From Massilia arenae (lineage in GTDB: Bacteria; Pseudomonadota; Gammaproteobacteria; Burkholderiales; Burkholderiaceae_D), in the NCBI RefSeq assembly GCF_008014745.1, contig NZ_VPFD01000004.1:412193-476192 (forward strand): a DNA stretch of 64,000 bases, given 5' to 3'. Under the pieces are notes generated by a model. That model saw nothing but the letters and a program-made list of their open reading frames with translations, ran no database searches and was not told the origin of the DNA. This document shows, one piece after another, positions 48,109-57,672 of this stretch (position 1 is its first letter; each line of letters starts with the position of its first letter). Both the position numbers and the translations under genes were made by a program.

Positions 48109-48176
48109 ATAGTAAAGATCGGCCAGATAACTTTCCAATCACATTTTTGGCGACATCGATACCGTTTTTGGTATCG
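48109..48176 (-). promoter_or_regulatory. Arabinose-regulon promoter/operator, copy A (dehydratase operon)
   Basis: Read leftward: palindrome CGATACCAAAAACGGTATCG (48176-48157, 7-bp perfect arms), 15 bp, TGATTGG (48141-48135), with TTGGAA (48138-48133) as -35, an 18-bp spacer, and TACTAT (48114-48109) as -10, 74 bp before the ATG. The best-preserved of the three copies. Confidence 0.78.
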
Positions 48177-48231
48177 CTAAGCGCATTGGATCGGCAGGAG
48201 ATGGGGCGGCGCTGGCCGCCCGAAATGAAGG

Positions 48232-49113
48232 TCAGCGGTGGAGAAAGCGTGCCTCGGGCAGGCCGCGCACCTCCAGGGGCAGCTGGAATACCGCGCCCGA
48301 CAGCGGCGCCGCATCCCGGTCGCCCGCGGTCATGCCCACGTGGGCGCTGGTGACGAACAAGGTCGATAGATCTGGCCCGCCGAATGCCGGGCAGCTCGGC
48401 TGCGGCGCGGCCAGCGACACCACCCGATCGAGCCTGCCGCTTGGTGCGAAGCGCATCACCTGCCCCGCGCCCCAGCGCGTGCTCCACAGATAGCCCTCGG
48501 CATCGACCGTGGAGCCATCCGGCTCGCCCGGCGCGGCATCCGCCGCGACGAAGGTGTGCACCCGCCCGACCTCCGCGCTGCAGGGGTTGTAGTCGGCGTA
48601 CAGGATCGCCTTCTCCTGCGAGTCGGCGAAATACATGCGCCGCCCGTCAGGGCTGAAGCAGATGCTGTTGGCGATCGCCGCATGCGGCAGCGGCAGCTGC
48701 TCGAGCGACAGGTCGAGGTTCAGGCGATAGAAGCCGCCCACCGCACGCTTCGGATTCTCGTCCTGGTTGAACATGCCGAACACGAAGCGTCCCTGGCGGT
48801 CGCAGCGCCCGTCGTTCAGGCGCGTCGATGGATTATCCGCTTCGACGTCGACGATGCGCGTGACCTTGCCGCTCGAGAAAGTGAAGAAGGCCAGACCGGA
48901 GGCAAGCCCCAGCAACAGGCGATCGTCGCTGCCGGTGAGCGCGAAGCAGCACAGGCGCTCGGGCATCTTCCAACTGACGGTGCGCCCGCTGGACGGCGTA
49001 TGCGACCACAGGGTGGCGGCCGGGATGTCGGTCCACAGCAGCCGGCCCGTACGCTCGCACCACAGCACGCATTCGCCGAGCTCGTGCCCGGCGTCGAGCA
49101 GCACGTCCATCAT
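48232..49113 (-). CDS. SMP-30/gluconolactonase family, probable L-arabinolactonase
   Basis: 293 residues, six-bladed beta-propeller of the SMP-30 family: HELGECVLWCERTGRLLWTDI (metal Glu), STRLNDGRCDRQGRFVFGMFN (Asn-Asp metal region), ANSICFSPDGRRMYFADS and EPDGSTVDAEGYLWSTRWGAG (catalytic/metal Asp). Hydrolyses the sugar lactone produced by the dehydrogenase. The start is either ATG of ATGATG at 49113 or 49110; both overlap the epimerase stop. Second intact gene of its operon. Confidence 0.9.
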   Translation of the reverse strand: MMDVLLDAGHELGECVLWCERTGRLLWTDIPAATLWSHTPSSGRTVSWKMPERLCCFALTGSDDRLLLGLASGLAFFTFSSGKVTRIVDVEADNPSTRLNDGRCDRQGRFVFGMFNQDENPKRAVGGFYRLNLDLSLEQLPLPHAAIANSICFSPDGRRMYFADSQEKAILYADYNPCSAEVGRVHTFVAADAAPGEPDGSTVDAEGYLWSTRWGAGQVMRFAPSGRLDRVVSLAAPQPSCPAFGGPDLSTLFVTSAHVGMTAGDRDAAPLSGAVFQLPLEVRGLPEARFLHR

Positions 49114-50165
49114 GCGCCCGGCTCCACCAGGAAGCGGAAACGCGACTCGGTCTGGTACACCTGGCCCGGACGCAGGATCGTGTTCGGGAAGTGCGGCTGG
49201 TTCGGAGAATCGGGGAAATGCTGCGGCTCCAGGCAGAAGCCGCTGCGGTGCTGGTAAGTCCGGCCCTTGCCCGAGAGAGAGCCGTCGAGGAAGTTCCCGC
49301 TGTAGAACTGCACGCCCGGCTCCTCGGTCCACAATTCCAGCACGCGCCCCGAACCCGAATCGTACGCACGCGCCGCGCGGCTCAAGGATTTCTCCTGCGG
49401 CTTGTTGAGCACGAAGTTGTGGTCGTAGCCGCCGCCATGGCGCAGCTGCTTGTCCGGCTGTCCGATGCGCTCGCCGATCGGGCGCGGCATGCGGAAGTCG
49501 AATGGCGTGCCCGTCACCGGCGTCAGTTCGCCGGTCGGGATCGATTCGGCATCGATGGCCACGAAGGCGTCGGCCTCAATGCTCAGGATGTGGCCGAGGA
49601 TGTCGCCGTCGCCGGCCAGGTTGAAGTAGCTGTGCTGGGTCAGGTTGACCGGTGTCGCCTTGTCGGTGACGGCGTGGAAGGACACCACCAGCTCGTTATC
49701 GTCGTTGAGCGTGTACGTGACGGTCGCATCGAGGTTTCCCGGATAGCCCATTTCGCCATCGACGCTGTGATACTGCAGGCGCAGGCTGGCACCGATGACC
49801 GTGGCCTCCCACTTGACGCGGTCGAAGCCATCCGGCCCGCCATGCAGGTGGTTGCTGCCGTTATTAACCGGCAGTTCCACTTCCTGTCCGTCGAGCGTGA
49901 AGCGTCCGTGCCGGATGCGGTTGCCGTAGCGGCCGATCAGCGCGCCGATATATGGGCTGTCGGTGCAATAGGGTTCGAGCGTGTCGAAACCCAGCACCAC
50001 GTCGGCGAAGTGGCCGTCGCGATCGGGCGCATGCAGCTCGGTGATGACGCCGCCATAGTCGATGATCTTCGCCACCATTCCTTTGGCATTGGTCAGCGTG
50101 AACTGGGTGATGGCCCTGCCGTCGGGCAGCTGGCCGAATGGCGCTTGCGTGATACCGGTTTGCAC
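49110..50165 (-). CDS. galM: Aldose 1-epimerase
   Basis: 351 residues from GTG 50165. Interconverts alpha and beta anomers of aldoses, supplying the anomer used by the dehydrogenase. GRYGNRIRHGRFTLDG and NNGSNHLHGGPDGFDRV are the family substrate-binding motifs; LTQHSYFNLAG holds the catalytic His; GVQFYSGNFLDG and HRSGFCLEPQHFPDSPN (catalytic Glu). GAGG lies 11 bases upstream of the GTG. Between this gene and operator copy B lies a GH43 remnant, so it is now the first intact gene of its operon. Confidence 0.92.
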   Translation of the reverse strand: MQTGITQAPFGQLPDGRAITQFTLTNAKGMVAKIIDYGGVITELHAPDRDGHFADVVLGFDTLEPYCTDSPYIGALIGRYGNRIRHGRFTLDGQEVELPVNNGSNHLHGGPDGFDRVKWEATVIGASLRLQYHSVDGEMGYPGNLDATVTYTLNDDNELVVSFHAVTDKATPVNLTQHSYFNLAGDGDILGHILSIEADAFVAIDAESIPTGELTPVTGTPFDFRMPRPIGERIGQPDKQLRHGGGYDHNFVLNKPQEKSLSRAARAYDSGSGRVLELWTEEPGVQFYSGNFLDGSLSGKGRTYQHRSGFCLEPQHFPDSPNQPHFPNTILRPGQVYQTESRFRFLVEPGA

Positions 50166-50190
50166 GTTGTTCGAATCCTCAATCGACACA

Positions 50191-50507
50191 TCAATAAGTG
50201 GAAGGACGGCTGAACACCGGCATGCCCTGTTCATCCCAGCGCAGCGGCTTCACGAAGGTGTGGCGGTCCGGATTCCAGAGCGGATCGCCGACGATCTCGG
50301 TATAGGTGCGCGCATGGTAGACCAGCATGACGGTGTCGTCGTCTTCGGCATAGGTGAAGCTGTTGTGGCCCGGGCCATAGACGCCGTGATCGTAGCACGA
50401 CCGCAAACCGGGCTGCGCCGACTTGGTCCACGATGCCAGGTCGAGCATGTCGGCATCCTCGTCGGCCTACAACAAGCCCATCGCGTCATCGTGGTCGGTG
50501 TAGAGCG
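50191..50507 (-). pseudogene. GH43 arabinanase/arabinofuranosidase remnant (C-terminal piece, internal stop)
   Basis: Translation read leftward gives LYTDHDDAMGLL, stop, ADEDADMLDLASWTKSAQP, then YGPGHNSFTYAEDDDTVMLVYHARTYTE and PVFSRPSTY. This is the C-terminal third of a GH43 enzyme (TD-x-x-x-x-MGLL, LDPASWTKS, VYGPGHNSFT and VYHAR are family motifs). About 240 N-terminal residues with the catalytic Asp residues are missing, and a TAG sits at 50467-50469. The broken end abuts the -35 box of operator copy B at 50508. The last 85 codons remain open. Confidence 0.82.
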
Positions 50508-50551
50508 TTCCAATCAAATTTTCTGGCGCTTCGATACCAATTTATGTATCG
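50508..50551 (-). promoter_or_regulatory. Arabinose-regulon operator, copy B (truncated promoter)
   Basis: Read leftward: palindrome CGATACATAAATTGGTATCG (50551-50532, 6-bp arms), 15 bp, TGATTGG (50516-50510), and TTGGAA (50513-50508) as -35. No -10-like hexamer follows at 18 bp (ATGACG): coding sequence of the GH43 remnant begins there instead. Flanking sequence is very like copy A. Confidence 0.72.
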
Positions 50552-51038
50552 AGACTCCTGTCAAGTCCCAGGCGCGAAAACGCGCCGGCGCGCCTGGCGG
50601 CCATGCACCGCTGCGGTGCAAAAAACGCATATGTATAGTGCGATACCAAATATGGGGACCGTCGATTTGTGTTCGGCAACAGCGAAGAGTGTGTCCAGGC
50701 GCGCATCGCCAGCTGCTGTCGCATTTGCTCTGGACACATGGGCTCGCACCGTTATTGCGCACTGCAACAGATGTCAAGAGCGAATATGTGGCGTTATTGC
50801 AACGCAATAAGTTAACGTTAGGCAATAATTCAGACGTGTCGTTCACGCCTTCACGCATCTCCCGGAAACCCCGCCAGGACAGGGTTCTCCTATGAGAACG
50901 CTGTCACACAGAGGCGATTTGCGCTTGTCAATTGGGAGTTTCGACCCCGTTTCGATTGGACGTCGACCGATGACAAATGTCCGTCTGGCATGTCATCATA
51001 AATAGGCTATTTCACAAACAAACACTGGAGAGACATCC
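50552..51038. other. 487-bp intergenic region upstream of the porin
   Basis: No credible gene; the short leftward and rightward frames have no recognisable domain. It is AT-richer than the genes around it. A half-site like CGATACC lies near 50641-50647. It must contain the porin promoter; the porin ribosome site GGAGAG lies 8 bases before its ATG. I could not fix a -35/-10 pair. Confidence 0.5.
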
Positions 51039-52073
51039 ATGAAGCACAAAATTCTTGCCATCGCCCTCGTGTCGGCACTCCCACTGGTCGCCCAAGCACA
51101 AACCAGCGTCACCATGTACGGCATGATCGACGCCTCGATCGGCGTCGAAAACACCGATGCGCCAGGCGAAAGCAGCCGTACCGTCGTGTCGTCGGGCACC
51201 CAGTCGGCAAGCCGTCTCGGCTTCCGCGGTACCGAAGACCTGGGCAATGGCCTGAAAGCACTGTTCAACATCGAAGCCGCTGTCGCCGCCGACACCGGCG
51301 CGACCAACTCGCGTCTGTTTGACCGCCGCGCCGTGGTCGGCCTGCAAGGCGCCTTCGGTACCGTGACCGTCGGCCGTGAATACGGCCCGATCGCTGCCAT
51401 CGCCAGCGCTTCGGACACCCTGGGCCAGGGCTTCTACGGCTCGAACCTCGTTGCATTCAGCGCTACCCGCCTGACCCGCCGCCTGGACAACTCGGTCAAC
51501 TACCAGAGCAACGCCCTGAACGGCTTCACCGTGCGCGCAGCCTACGGCGCGGGCGAGCGTAACGAGACCGCTGCCCAAGACACCGGCGACATCACCGGCG
51601 TGTCGCTGGAATACGCGAACGCAGGCTTCTACGCCGGCGCCGCCTACCAGAACAAGGAAGACCTGCCATCGGGCGACAGCAAGGAATACGGCGTTGGCCT
51701 GGGCTACAAGTTCGGCAACTTCGAAGTCCGCGGCGGCTACCTGGCTTCGGATCCGGAACTGCTCGGCGGCATCAACAACAAGTACGAGCAGATGAACGCC
51801 GGCGTGTCGTACGGCTTCGGCGCCAACCGCGTCTACCTGAACTACCAGCAGCAAGAGCAGGAAGTGGGCGATGCAGAAGGCAAGGCAATCACCCTGGCCT
51901 ACACCTACACCCTGTCGAAGCGCACCAACGTGTACGCTTCGTACGCCAAGCTGCGTAACAACAGCACCGGCGTGTTCTCGCTGGCCGGCTCGGGCACCGC
52001 GATCGCCATGCCTGCAAACGCCTTCGGTTCGGACCCACAGGTCTACAACATCGGCGTGCGTCACTCGTTCTAA
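51039..52073 (+). CDS. Gram-negative trimeric porin
   Basis: 344 residues with signal peptide (KILAIALVSALPLVAQA). The mature N terminus QTSVTMYGMIDASIGVEN, the eyelet region SRLGFRGTEDLGNGLKALFNIE, and a C-terminal Phe (YNIGVRHSF) are typical of 16-stranded betaproteobacterial porins (Porin_4). Codon use differs slightly from neighbours and is consistent with high expression. It lies beside the arabinose genes and may let sugars through the outer membrane, but such porins are general. GGAGAG precedes the ATG; a strong terminator follows. Confidence 0.95.
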   Translation: MKHKILAIALVSALPLVAQAQTSVTMYGMIDASIGVENTDAPGESSRTVVSSGTQSASRLGFRGTEDLGNGLKALFNIEAAVAADTGATNSRLFDRRAVVGLQGAFGTVTVGREYGPIAAIASASDTLGQGFYGSNLVAFSATRLTRRLDNSVNYQSNALNGFTVRAAYGAGERNETAAQDTGDITGVSLEYANAGFYAGAAYQNKEDLPSGDSKEYGVGLGYKFGNFEVRGGYLASDPELLGGINNKYEQMNAGVSYGFGANRVYLNYQQQEQEVGDAEGKAITLAYTYTLSKRTNVYASYAKLRNNSTGVFSLAGSGTAIAMPANAFGSDPQVYNIGVRHSF

Positions 52074-52122
52074 GCGACGTAGCCTCAAGCCGGGTGCTCG
52101 TCACCTGGCTTGAAGCGTAAAG

Positions 52123-52158
52123 AAAAAACGGCAAGCCTTGCGGCTTGCCGTTTTTGTT
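52123..52158. terminator. Bidirectional terminator between porin and MCP genes
   Basis: Long stem AAACGGCAAGCC / GGCTTGCCGTTT with loop TTGC, T-rich on both strands. It ends the rightward porin transcript and the leftward MCP transcript. A second hairpin, TCAAGCC/GGCTTGA (52085-52113), precedes it without a T-tract. Confidence 0.92.
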
Positions 52159-52174
52159 TGGTCGTTCGATTCCT

Positions 52175-53815
52175 TTAGAACGCCGGCGCCGCCGCAGGGC
52201 CGGCGACCGCCGGACGCTTGCGCGCCGGCGCGTGGGCGACGGCCCTTGGCGCGTCAAGCGCCGGACCGGCGGCGATACGGAATACGGCCACCGCCTGCGC
52301 CAGCCGCGCCGCCTGCTCCTGCATCGCATTCGATGCGGCAGCGGTCTCCTCCACCAGGGCCGCGTTCTGCTGCGTGCCTTCGTCCATCTGCGCCACCGCG
52401 CCGTTGATCTGTTCGATGCCGGCGGTCTGCTCCAGGCTGGCCGCGCTGATCTCGGCCATGATGTCCGTCACGCGGCGCACGCTGTCGACGATCTCCTCCA
52501 TCGTGGCGCCGGCCTGGGCCACCAGCCGGCTGCCATTGGCCACCTTGTCGCTCGAGTCGCCGATGAGGACCTTGATTTCCTTGGCCGCCGCCGCCGAGCG
52601 CTGGGCCAGGTTGCGCACTTCGGTCGCCACCACCGCGAAGCCGCGTCCCTGCTCGCCGGCCCTGGCCGCTTCTACCGCCGCGTTCAGCGCCAGGATATTG
52701 GTCTGGAAGGCGATGCCGTCGATGACGCCGATGATGTCGCTGATCTTGCTGGACGACGCCTGGATCTCATCCATCGTGTCGACCACCTGGTGGATGACGT
52801 CACCGCCGCGCGCGGCCACGCCGGACGCCGATTCGGCCAGCGTGTTGGCCTGGCGCGCATTGTCGGCATTCTGGCGCACGGTCGAGGTCAGCTCTTCCAT
52901 CGACGACGCGGTTTCTTCCAGCGCGGAAGCCTGCTGCTCGGTACGGCCCGACAGATCCAGGCTGCCGGCCGCGACCTGCTCGGCCGCCACCGCGATGGTG
53001 TCGGTGCCGGCGCGCACGGCGCCGACGGTGCGCGCCAGGCTTTCGTTCATGGTCTTCAGGGCTTGCAGCAGCTGGCCGGTCTCGTCGCGGGTGCAGACGT
53101 CGATGCGGCTGGTGAGGTCGCCCGCGGCCACGGTATTGGCCACTTCCAGCGCGCGCGCCACCGGTCGCGTGATCGAGCGCGTGATCCAGAAGGCGATGCC
53201 GGCGGCCAGCGCCAGCGCGAACAGGCCCAGGCCCCAGGTCTGGCGGATGGTGCTGCCGTAGGTCGCGGCCGCATCCTGCGCCGCCGCTGTGCTGAACTGC
53301 TTTTGCAGCGCCAGCTCGGCGCCGGTGGCTGCCTGCAGGGCGGCCAGGCGCGGACGCAGCTCATTGACCAGGTAAGCCCTGGCCTGCTCGTCCTCGCCCG
53401 CCTGGATCATCTTGACCAGCTGGTCGGCACCGGCCAGGTAGCTGGCGCTGGCCGCTTCCATGCGGCGCAGGATGCCGATCGATTCGGCATGCGCCATCAG
53501 GGTCGGCTCGATCTCGGCCAGGGTCGTGGTCATCACCTTGCGCGCGTTGTCGATCGCCTGCATCTGCTGCCCGCGGTCGGCCGGATCGGCGTTGAGCATC
53601 ATGTTGCGGGCGGCGATGGCGATGATGTTGATCTGGGCGTCGATCCGGTTGCTCATCTCGATGGCCGGGATGCGGTGCTCGACGATCTCCCTGGTGCCGT
53701 TGTTCAGGCGCAGGATGGATGCATTGCTCAGAACGCTGATCAACACCAGCATCAGGCTGACGGCGCCGAATCCCAGCGCCAAGCGCTTGCCGATACTCAG
53801 GTTTGCTAACTTCAT
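52175..53815 (-). CDS. Methyl-accepting chemotaxis protein (MCP array, copy 3)
   Basis: 546 residues from ATG 53815 (GAGGAG five bases upstream). TM1 (LALGFGAVSLMLVLISVLSN), four-helix-bundle sensor domain (about 35-190), TM2 (GLGLFALALAAGIAFWI), HAMP ([22 protein letters not shown]) and signalling domain with tip [36 protein letters not shown]. It lacks the C-terminal EWEEF of the two neighbours and ends in an Ala/Pro-rich tail (APARKRPAVAGPAAAPAF). The ligand is unknown. Confidence 0.94.
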   Translation of the reverse strand: MKLANLSIGKRLALGFGAVSLMLVLISVLSNASILRLNNGTREIVEHRIPAIEMSNRIDAQINIIAIAARNMMLNADPADRGQQMQAIDNARKVMTTTLAEIEPTLMAHAESIGILRRMEAASASYLAGADQLVKMIQAGEDEQARAYLVNELRPRLAALQAATGAELALQKQFSTAAAQDAAATYGSTIRQTWGLGLFALALAAGIAFWITRSITRPVARALEVANTVAAGDLTSRIDVCTRDETGQLLQALKTMNESLARTVGAVRAGTDTIAVAAEQVAAGSLDLSGRTEQQASALEETASSMEELTSTVRQNADNARQANTLAESASGVAARGGDVIHQVVDTMDEIQASSSKISDIIGVIDGIAFQTNILALNAAVEAARAGEQGRGFAVVATEVRNLAQRSAAAAKEIKVLIGDSSDKVANGSRLVAQAGATMEEIVDSVRRVTDIMAEISAASLEQTAGIEQINGAVAQMDEGTQQNAALVEETAAASNAMQEQAARLAQAVAVFRIAAGPALDAPRAVAHAPARKRPAVAGPAAAPAF

Positions 53816-53985
53816 GTGTTCTCCTCTTTCCAATCTAATAATAGATATTGCCAATCGGAAAGAAGAGTAAGTTCTAGTTCGAACTATGACGATGTGTGCA
53901 CGCTAACAAAATGGGAGTATTGGTCTGATTGTTACGTTTTCTGGACGATATGCACTATTTTGACAATAAATAATGTCAAATATGA

Positions 53986-54013
53986 CAAAAAACGGCAAGC
54001 CCAGGCTGGCCGT
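53986..54013 (-). terminator. Terminator of the middle MCP gene
   Basis: Read leftward: ACGGCCAGCC / GGCTTGCCGT with one mismatch, followed by TTTTTT (53991-53986). It lies 22 bp after the MCP stop, separating the copies into individual transcripts. Confidence 0.85.
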
Positions 54014-54035
54014 CATCTGCTCACTGTTCCAGAAC

Positions 54036-55736
54036 TCAGAACTCTTCCCACTCGCCCGCTGCGACAGGCGTCTTGTTCCTGGAAGCTGCCGGCTGCGCAA
54101 CCGTCCGTGCCGGCGCAACCCGCGGTGCAGTCCTCGGCACGCGCTGCGGCGCCACGAGGACCCGCTGCGGGGTCGCCGCCCGCGCCTGCTCGCCATCGAT
54201 CCGGAACACGCCCACCGCCTGCGCCAGCTTGGCCGCCTGCTCCTGCATCGAGGCCGACGCCGCGGCGGCTTCTTCCACCAGCGCGGCATTCTGCTGCGTG
54301 CCTTCGTCCATCTGCGCCACTGCGCGGTTGATCTGTTCGATGCCGGCGGTCTGCTCCTGGCTGGCGGCGCTGATCTCGGCCATGATGTCGGTCACGCGGC
54401 GTACGCTCTCGACGATCTCCTGCATCGTCGCGCCCGCCTCTGCCACCAGCCGGCTGCCGTCAGCCACCTTGCCGCTCGAATCGCCAATCAGCCCCTTGAT
54501 CTCCCTGGCCGCCGCAGCCGAGCGCTGGGCCAGGTTGCGCACTTCGCTCGCGACCACGGCGAAGCCCCTGCCCTGCTCGCCGGCCCGGGCCGCTTCCACT
54601 GCCGCGTTCAGCGCCAGGATATTGGTCTGGAAGGCGATGCTGTCGATCACGCCGATGATGTCGGTGATCTTGGTCGACGAGGCGTTGATCTGGTCCATGG
54701 TATGCACCACCTGGTGGATCACTTCACCACCGCGCGCGGCGACGTTCGATGCCGATTCGGCCAGCTTGTTGGCCTGGCGCGCATTGTCGGCGTTCTGCTT
54801 GACGGTCGAGGTCAGTTCTTCCATCGACGACGCCGTTTCTTCCAGCGCCGAGGCCTGCTGTTCGGTGCGGCTGGACAGGTCCTGGCTGCCCGACGCCACC
54901 TGGGCCGCGGCGACCGTGATGGTATCGGTGCCCACGCGCACGGTGCCGACGGTGCGCGCCAGGTTTTCGTTCATGGTCTTGAGGGCCTGCAGCAGCTGGC
55001 CGGTCTCGTCGCGGCTGGTGACGTCGATGCGGCTGGTGAGGTCGCCCGCGGCGACGGTATTGGCCACCTCCAGCGCGCGGACCAGGGGCCGCGTGATCGA
55101 GCGCGTGATCCACCACGCCACCACGGCGGCCAGCACCAGCGCCAGCGCGCCGACGATCGACATCAGCCAGGTCGTGCTGCGGTAGGTGTCTTTGGCCTCG
55201 ATGCCGGCGCGCACGCTGCGCTCCTTCTGCAGCGTGATCTGCTCGGCGGTGGCGCCCTTGAGCCGGGCCAGGACCGGGCGCAGTTCGCGCGCCAGGTAGG
55301 TGCGGGCGCCTTCGTCGCCGCCGGCGGCGATCAGCTTGAGCAGCGCCTCCTGGCCGGCCAGGTAACTGCCGCTCGCGCTGGTCATCCGGCCCAGGATCTC
55401 GCGTCCCTGCGGTGTGGCGAGCGTCTTGTCGAGGCCGACCAGCATCTCGTCCATCACGCGACGCGATGCCCTGATCTGGTCGACCTGCTTCTGGCGGTCG
55501 GCGGCATCGGCGTTGAGCATCATATTGCGCAGGGCGATCGCGATATTGTTGTTCTCGGATTCGAGCCGCGCGGTCAATTCGATGACGGGAATGCGGTTGG
55601 TGACGAGCAGGCGGGTGCCGTCGTTGACGCGGGCGAGCATGATGTTGCTCAGGCCGAGCATCACGACCAGCATCAGGCCGATGGCGCCGAAGCCAAGGCC
55701 GAGGCGCTTGCCGATATTAAGGTTCTGCAGTTTCAT
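54036..55736 (-). CDS. Methyl-accepting chemotaxis protein (MCP array, copy 2), pentapeptide-tailed
   Basis: 566 residues. Same layout as its neighbours: TM1 near residues 10-30, four-helix-bundle sensor ([48 protein letters not shown]), TM2 ([21 protein letters not shown]), HAMP, signalling domain (tip [18 protein letters not shown]; Gly-to-Ser change compared with the IGVIDG of the other copies). It ends in GEWEEF, a W-x-x-F-type pentapeptide that in other MCPs tethers CheR/CheB. A long Arg/Pro/Ala linker precedes the tail. Confidence 0.94.
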   Translation of the reverse strand: MKLQNLNIGKRLGLGFGAIGLMLVVMLGLSNIMLARVNDGTRLLVTNRIPVIELTARLESENNNIAIALRNMMLNADAADRQKQVDQIRASRRVMDEMLVGLDKTLATPQGREILGRMTSASGSYLAGQEALLKLIAAGGDEGARTYLARELRPVLARLKGATAEQITLQKERSVRAGIEAKDTYRSTTWLMSIVGALALVLAAVVAWWITRSITRPLVRALEVANTVAAGDLTSRIDVTSRDETGQLLQALKTMNENLARTVGTVRVGTDTITVAAAQVASGSQDLSSRTEQQASALEETASSMEELTSTVKQNADNARQANKLAESASNVAARGGEVIHQVVHTMDQINASSTKITDIIGVIDSIAFQTNILALNAAVEAARAGEQGRGFAVVASEVRNLAQRSAAAAREIKGLIGDSSGKVADGSRLVAEAGATMQEIVESVRRVTDIMAEISAASQEQTAGIEQINRAVAQMDEGTQQNAALVEEAAAASASMQEQAAKLAQAVGVFRIDGEQARAATPQRVLVAPQRVPRTAPRVAPARTVAQPAASRNKTPVAAGEWEEF

Positions 55737-55905
55737 AATGATGATCCGACTTAATTAAAGATTAATACCTGTTTCCAATTTGAAACAGGCTAAATTCAGA
55801 TGCGCTTGCTGGCGATGTACAGGCAGCAATAACGGCCGGCTATGGCGGCAAAGTCGGTATTTATAGACGGATAGCAAGTTTTCCGTGGATCGAAACCGAC
55901 GGTCG

Positions 55906-55930
55906 AAAAAAAGGCAGGCCGCAGCCTGCC
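55906..55930 (-). terminator. Terminator of the MCP gene next to cheW
   Basis: Read leftward: GGCAGGC / GCCTGCC 7-bp stem with loop TGCG, followed by seven T residues (55912-55906). It lies 25 bp after the MCP stop. Confidence 0.88.
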
Positions 55931-55955
55931 TCGTCGTGAACGCGCCCCGTCGAAC

Positions 55956-57659
55956 TCAGAACTCTTCCCACTCCCCTGCGTTCGCCGTCATTTTCGATTT
56001 CGCCGCAGCCGGTCGCACGGCCGCCTTGTTCACGGCCAGCACTGGTCGCACTGGTGGCGCCATCCGCGCCGGCGTCACGTCCACCGACGCAGTCGACGCC
56101 GCCAGCATCTGCTCGCCGTCAATCCGGAACACCGACACCGCCTGCGCCAGCCTGGTCGACTGTTCGCGCAGCGCAGCCGCCGCCGCCGCCGCTTCCTCGA
56201 CCAGGGCCGCGTTCTGCTGCGTGCCCTCGTCCATCTGCGCCACCGCCACGTTGATCTGCTCGATGCCCTCGGTCTGCTCCAGGCTGGCCGAGCTGATCTC
56301 GCCCATGATGTCGGTCACGCGGCGCACGCTGTCGACGATTTCCACCATCGTAGCGCCGGCCTCGGCCACCAGGCGGCTGCCGTCGGCCACCTTAGCGCTC
56401 GAGTCGCCGATCAGGCCCTTGATCTCCCTGGCGGCGGCGGCCGAGCGCTGGGCCAGGTTGCGCACCTCGCTCGCCACCACGGCAAAGCCCCTGCCCTGCT
56501 CGCCGGCACGCGCTGCTTCCACCGCCGCATTCAGCGCCAGGATATTGGTCTGGAAGGCGATGCCATCGATGACGCCGATGATGTCGGTGATCTTGCTCGA
56601 TGAAGCGTTGATCGCATCCATGGTGCCCACCACCTGCGCGATCACGGCGCCGCCGCGCGCCGCCACGTTCGATGCGGCGTCGGCCAGCACGTTGGCCTGG
56701 CGCGCATTGTCGGCGTTCTGGCGCACGGTCGAGGTCAGCTCTTCCATCGAGGATGCCGCTTCTTCCAGCGCCGATGCCTGCTGTTCGGTGCGGCTCGACA
56801 GGTCCTGGCTGCCCACCGCCACCTGGCCGGCCGCCACCGCGATGGTGTCGGTGCCCACGCGCACGGTACCGACGGTGCGCGCCAGGCTCTCGTTCATGGT
56901 CTTGAGGGCTTGCAGCAGCTGGCCGGTCTCGTCGCGGCTGGTGACTTCGATGCGGCTGGTGAGGTCGCCCGCGGCAACGGTATTGGCCACGTCCAGCGCA
57001 CGCCCGAGCGGTCGCGTGATCGAGCGTCCGATCCACCAGGCCACCAGGGCCGCCAGCGCCAGCGCAACGGCGCCGAAGCCCCACATCATCGCGCTGGTGT
57101 TGCGGTAGGTGGCTTCGGCATCGCGCGCCGCGGCGTCGGCGATCTCGTTCTGCAGGGCGGTCTGCTCCCTGGTCGCCGTCTTCAGCCGCACCAGCAGCGG
57201 ACGCAGCTCTTCGCCCAGCAGCGTGCGCGCCTCTTCCACCTCGCCGGCGGCGACGTGCTTGATGATGGCGTCCTGGCCCGTCTTGTAGTGGGCAGTCTCC
57301 TTGCGCATCTGGTCGAGCAGCGCCAGCGCATCCGGGTTGTGCAGCGCGTCCTTCAGCCTGGCCAGGATCTCGTCCATCGCGGCGCGCGAAGCCATAATGT
57401 CGCGCACCTGGCGCTCGTGGTCGGCGGCATCGTCGGTCAGCAGCATATTGCGCAGCGCGATCGCGATATCGTTGATCTCGGCCTGCATCTGGTTGGTCAT
57501 CGCAATGCGCGGCATGCGGCCGTGGACGATCTCGTCGGTGCCGGCATTGATCCGGCCCAGCATCGCATTGCTCATCACGATCATCACCACCAGCATGGCG
57601 CAGATCAGTCCATAGCCCAGCGCCAGGCGCTTGCCGATGTTCAGGTTTGCCAGTTTCAT
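55956..57659 (-). CDS. Methyl-accepting chemotaxis protein (MCP array, copy 1), pentapeptide-tailed
   Basis: 567 residues; GAGGAG upstream of the ATG. TM1 ([23 protein letters not shown]), four-helix-bundle sensor with [21 protein letters not shown]2 ([17 protein letters not shown]), HAMP ([22 protein letters not shown]), signalling domain with [36 protein letters not shown], Ala/Pro linker, terminal GEWEEF. It lies 13 bp after cheW, in one operon with it. Confidence 0.94.
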   Translation of the reverse strand: MKLANLNIGKRLALGYGLICAMLVVMIVMSNAMLGRINAGTDEIVHGRMPRIAMTNQMQAEINDIAIALRNMLLTDDAADHERQVRDIMASRAAMDEILARLKDALHNPDALALLDQMRKETAHYKTGQDAIIKHVAAGEVEEARTLLGEELRPLLVRLKTATREQTALQNEIADAAARDAEATYRNTSAMMWGFGAVALALAALVAWWIGRSITRPLGRALDVANTVAAGDLTSRIEVTSRDETGQLLQALKTMNESLARTVGTVRVGTDTIAVAAGQVAVGSQDLSSRTEQQASALEEAASSMEELTSTVRQNADNARQANVLADAASNVAARGGAVIAQVVGTMDAINASSSKITDIIGVIDGIAFQTNILALNAAVEAARAGEQGRGFAVVASEVRNLAQRSAAAAREIKGLIGDSSAKVADGSRLVAEAGATMVEIVDSVRRVTDIMGEISSASLEQTEGIEQINVAVAQMDEGTQQNAALVEEAAAAAAALREQSTRLAQAVSVFRIDGEQMLAASTASVDVTPARMAPPVRPVLAVNKAAVRPAAAKSKMTANAGEWEEF

Positions 57660-57672
57660 TCTTGTATTCTCC

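Noticed and set aside
50514..50858. Leftward 114-codon open frame upstream of the porin
   Set aside because: It overlaps the operator, has no recognisable domain, no ribosome site and an amino-acid composition rich in Cys and Arg, typical of a chance frame.
52085..52113. Hairpin TCAAGCC/GGCTTGA after the porin as a separate terminator
   Set aside because: It has no T-tract; the stronger hairpin 10 bp downstream is the terminator.
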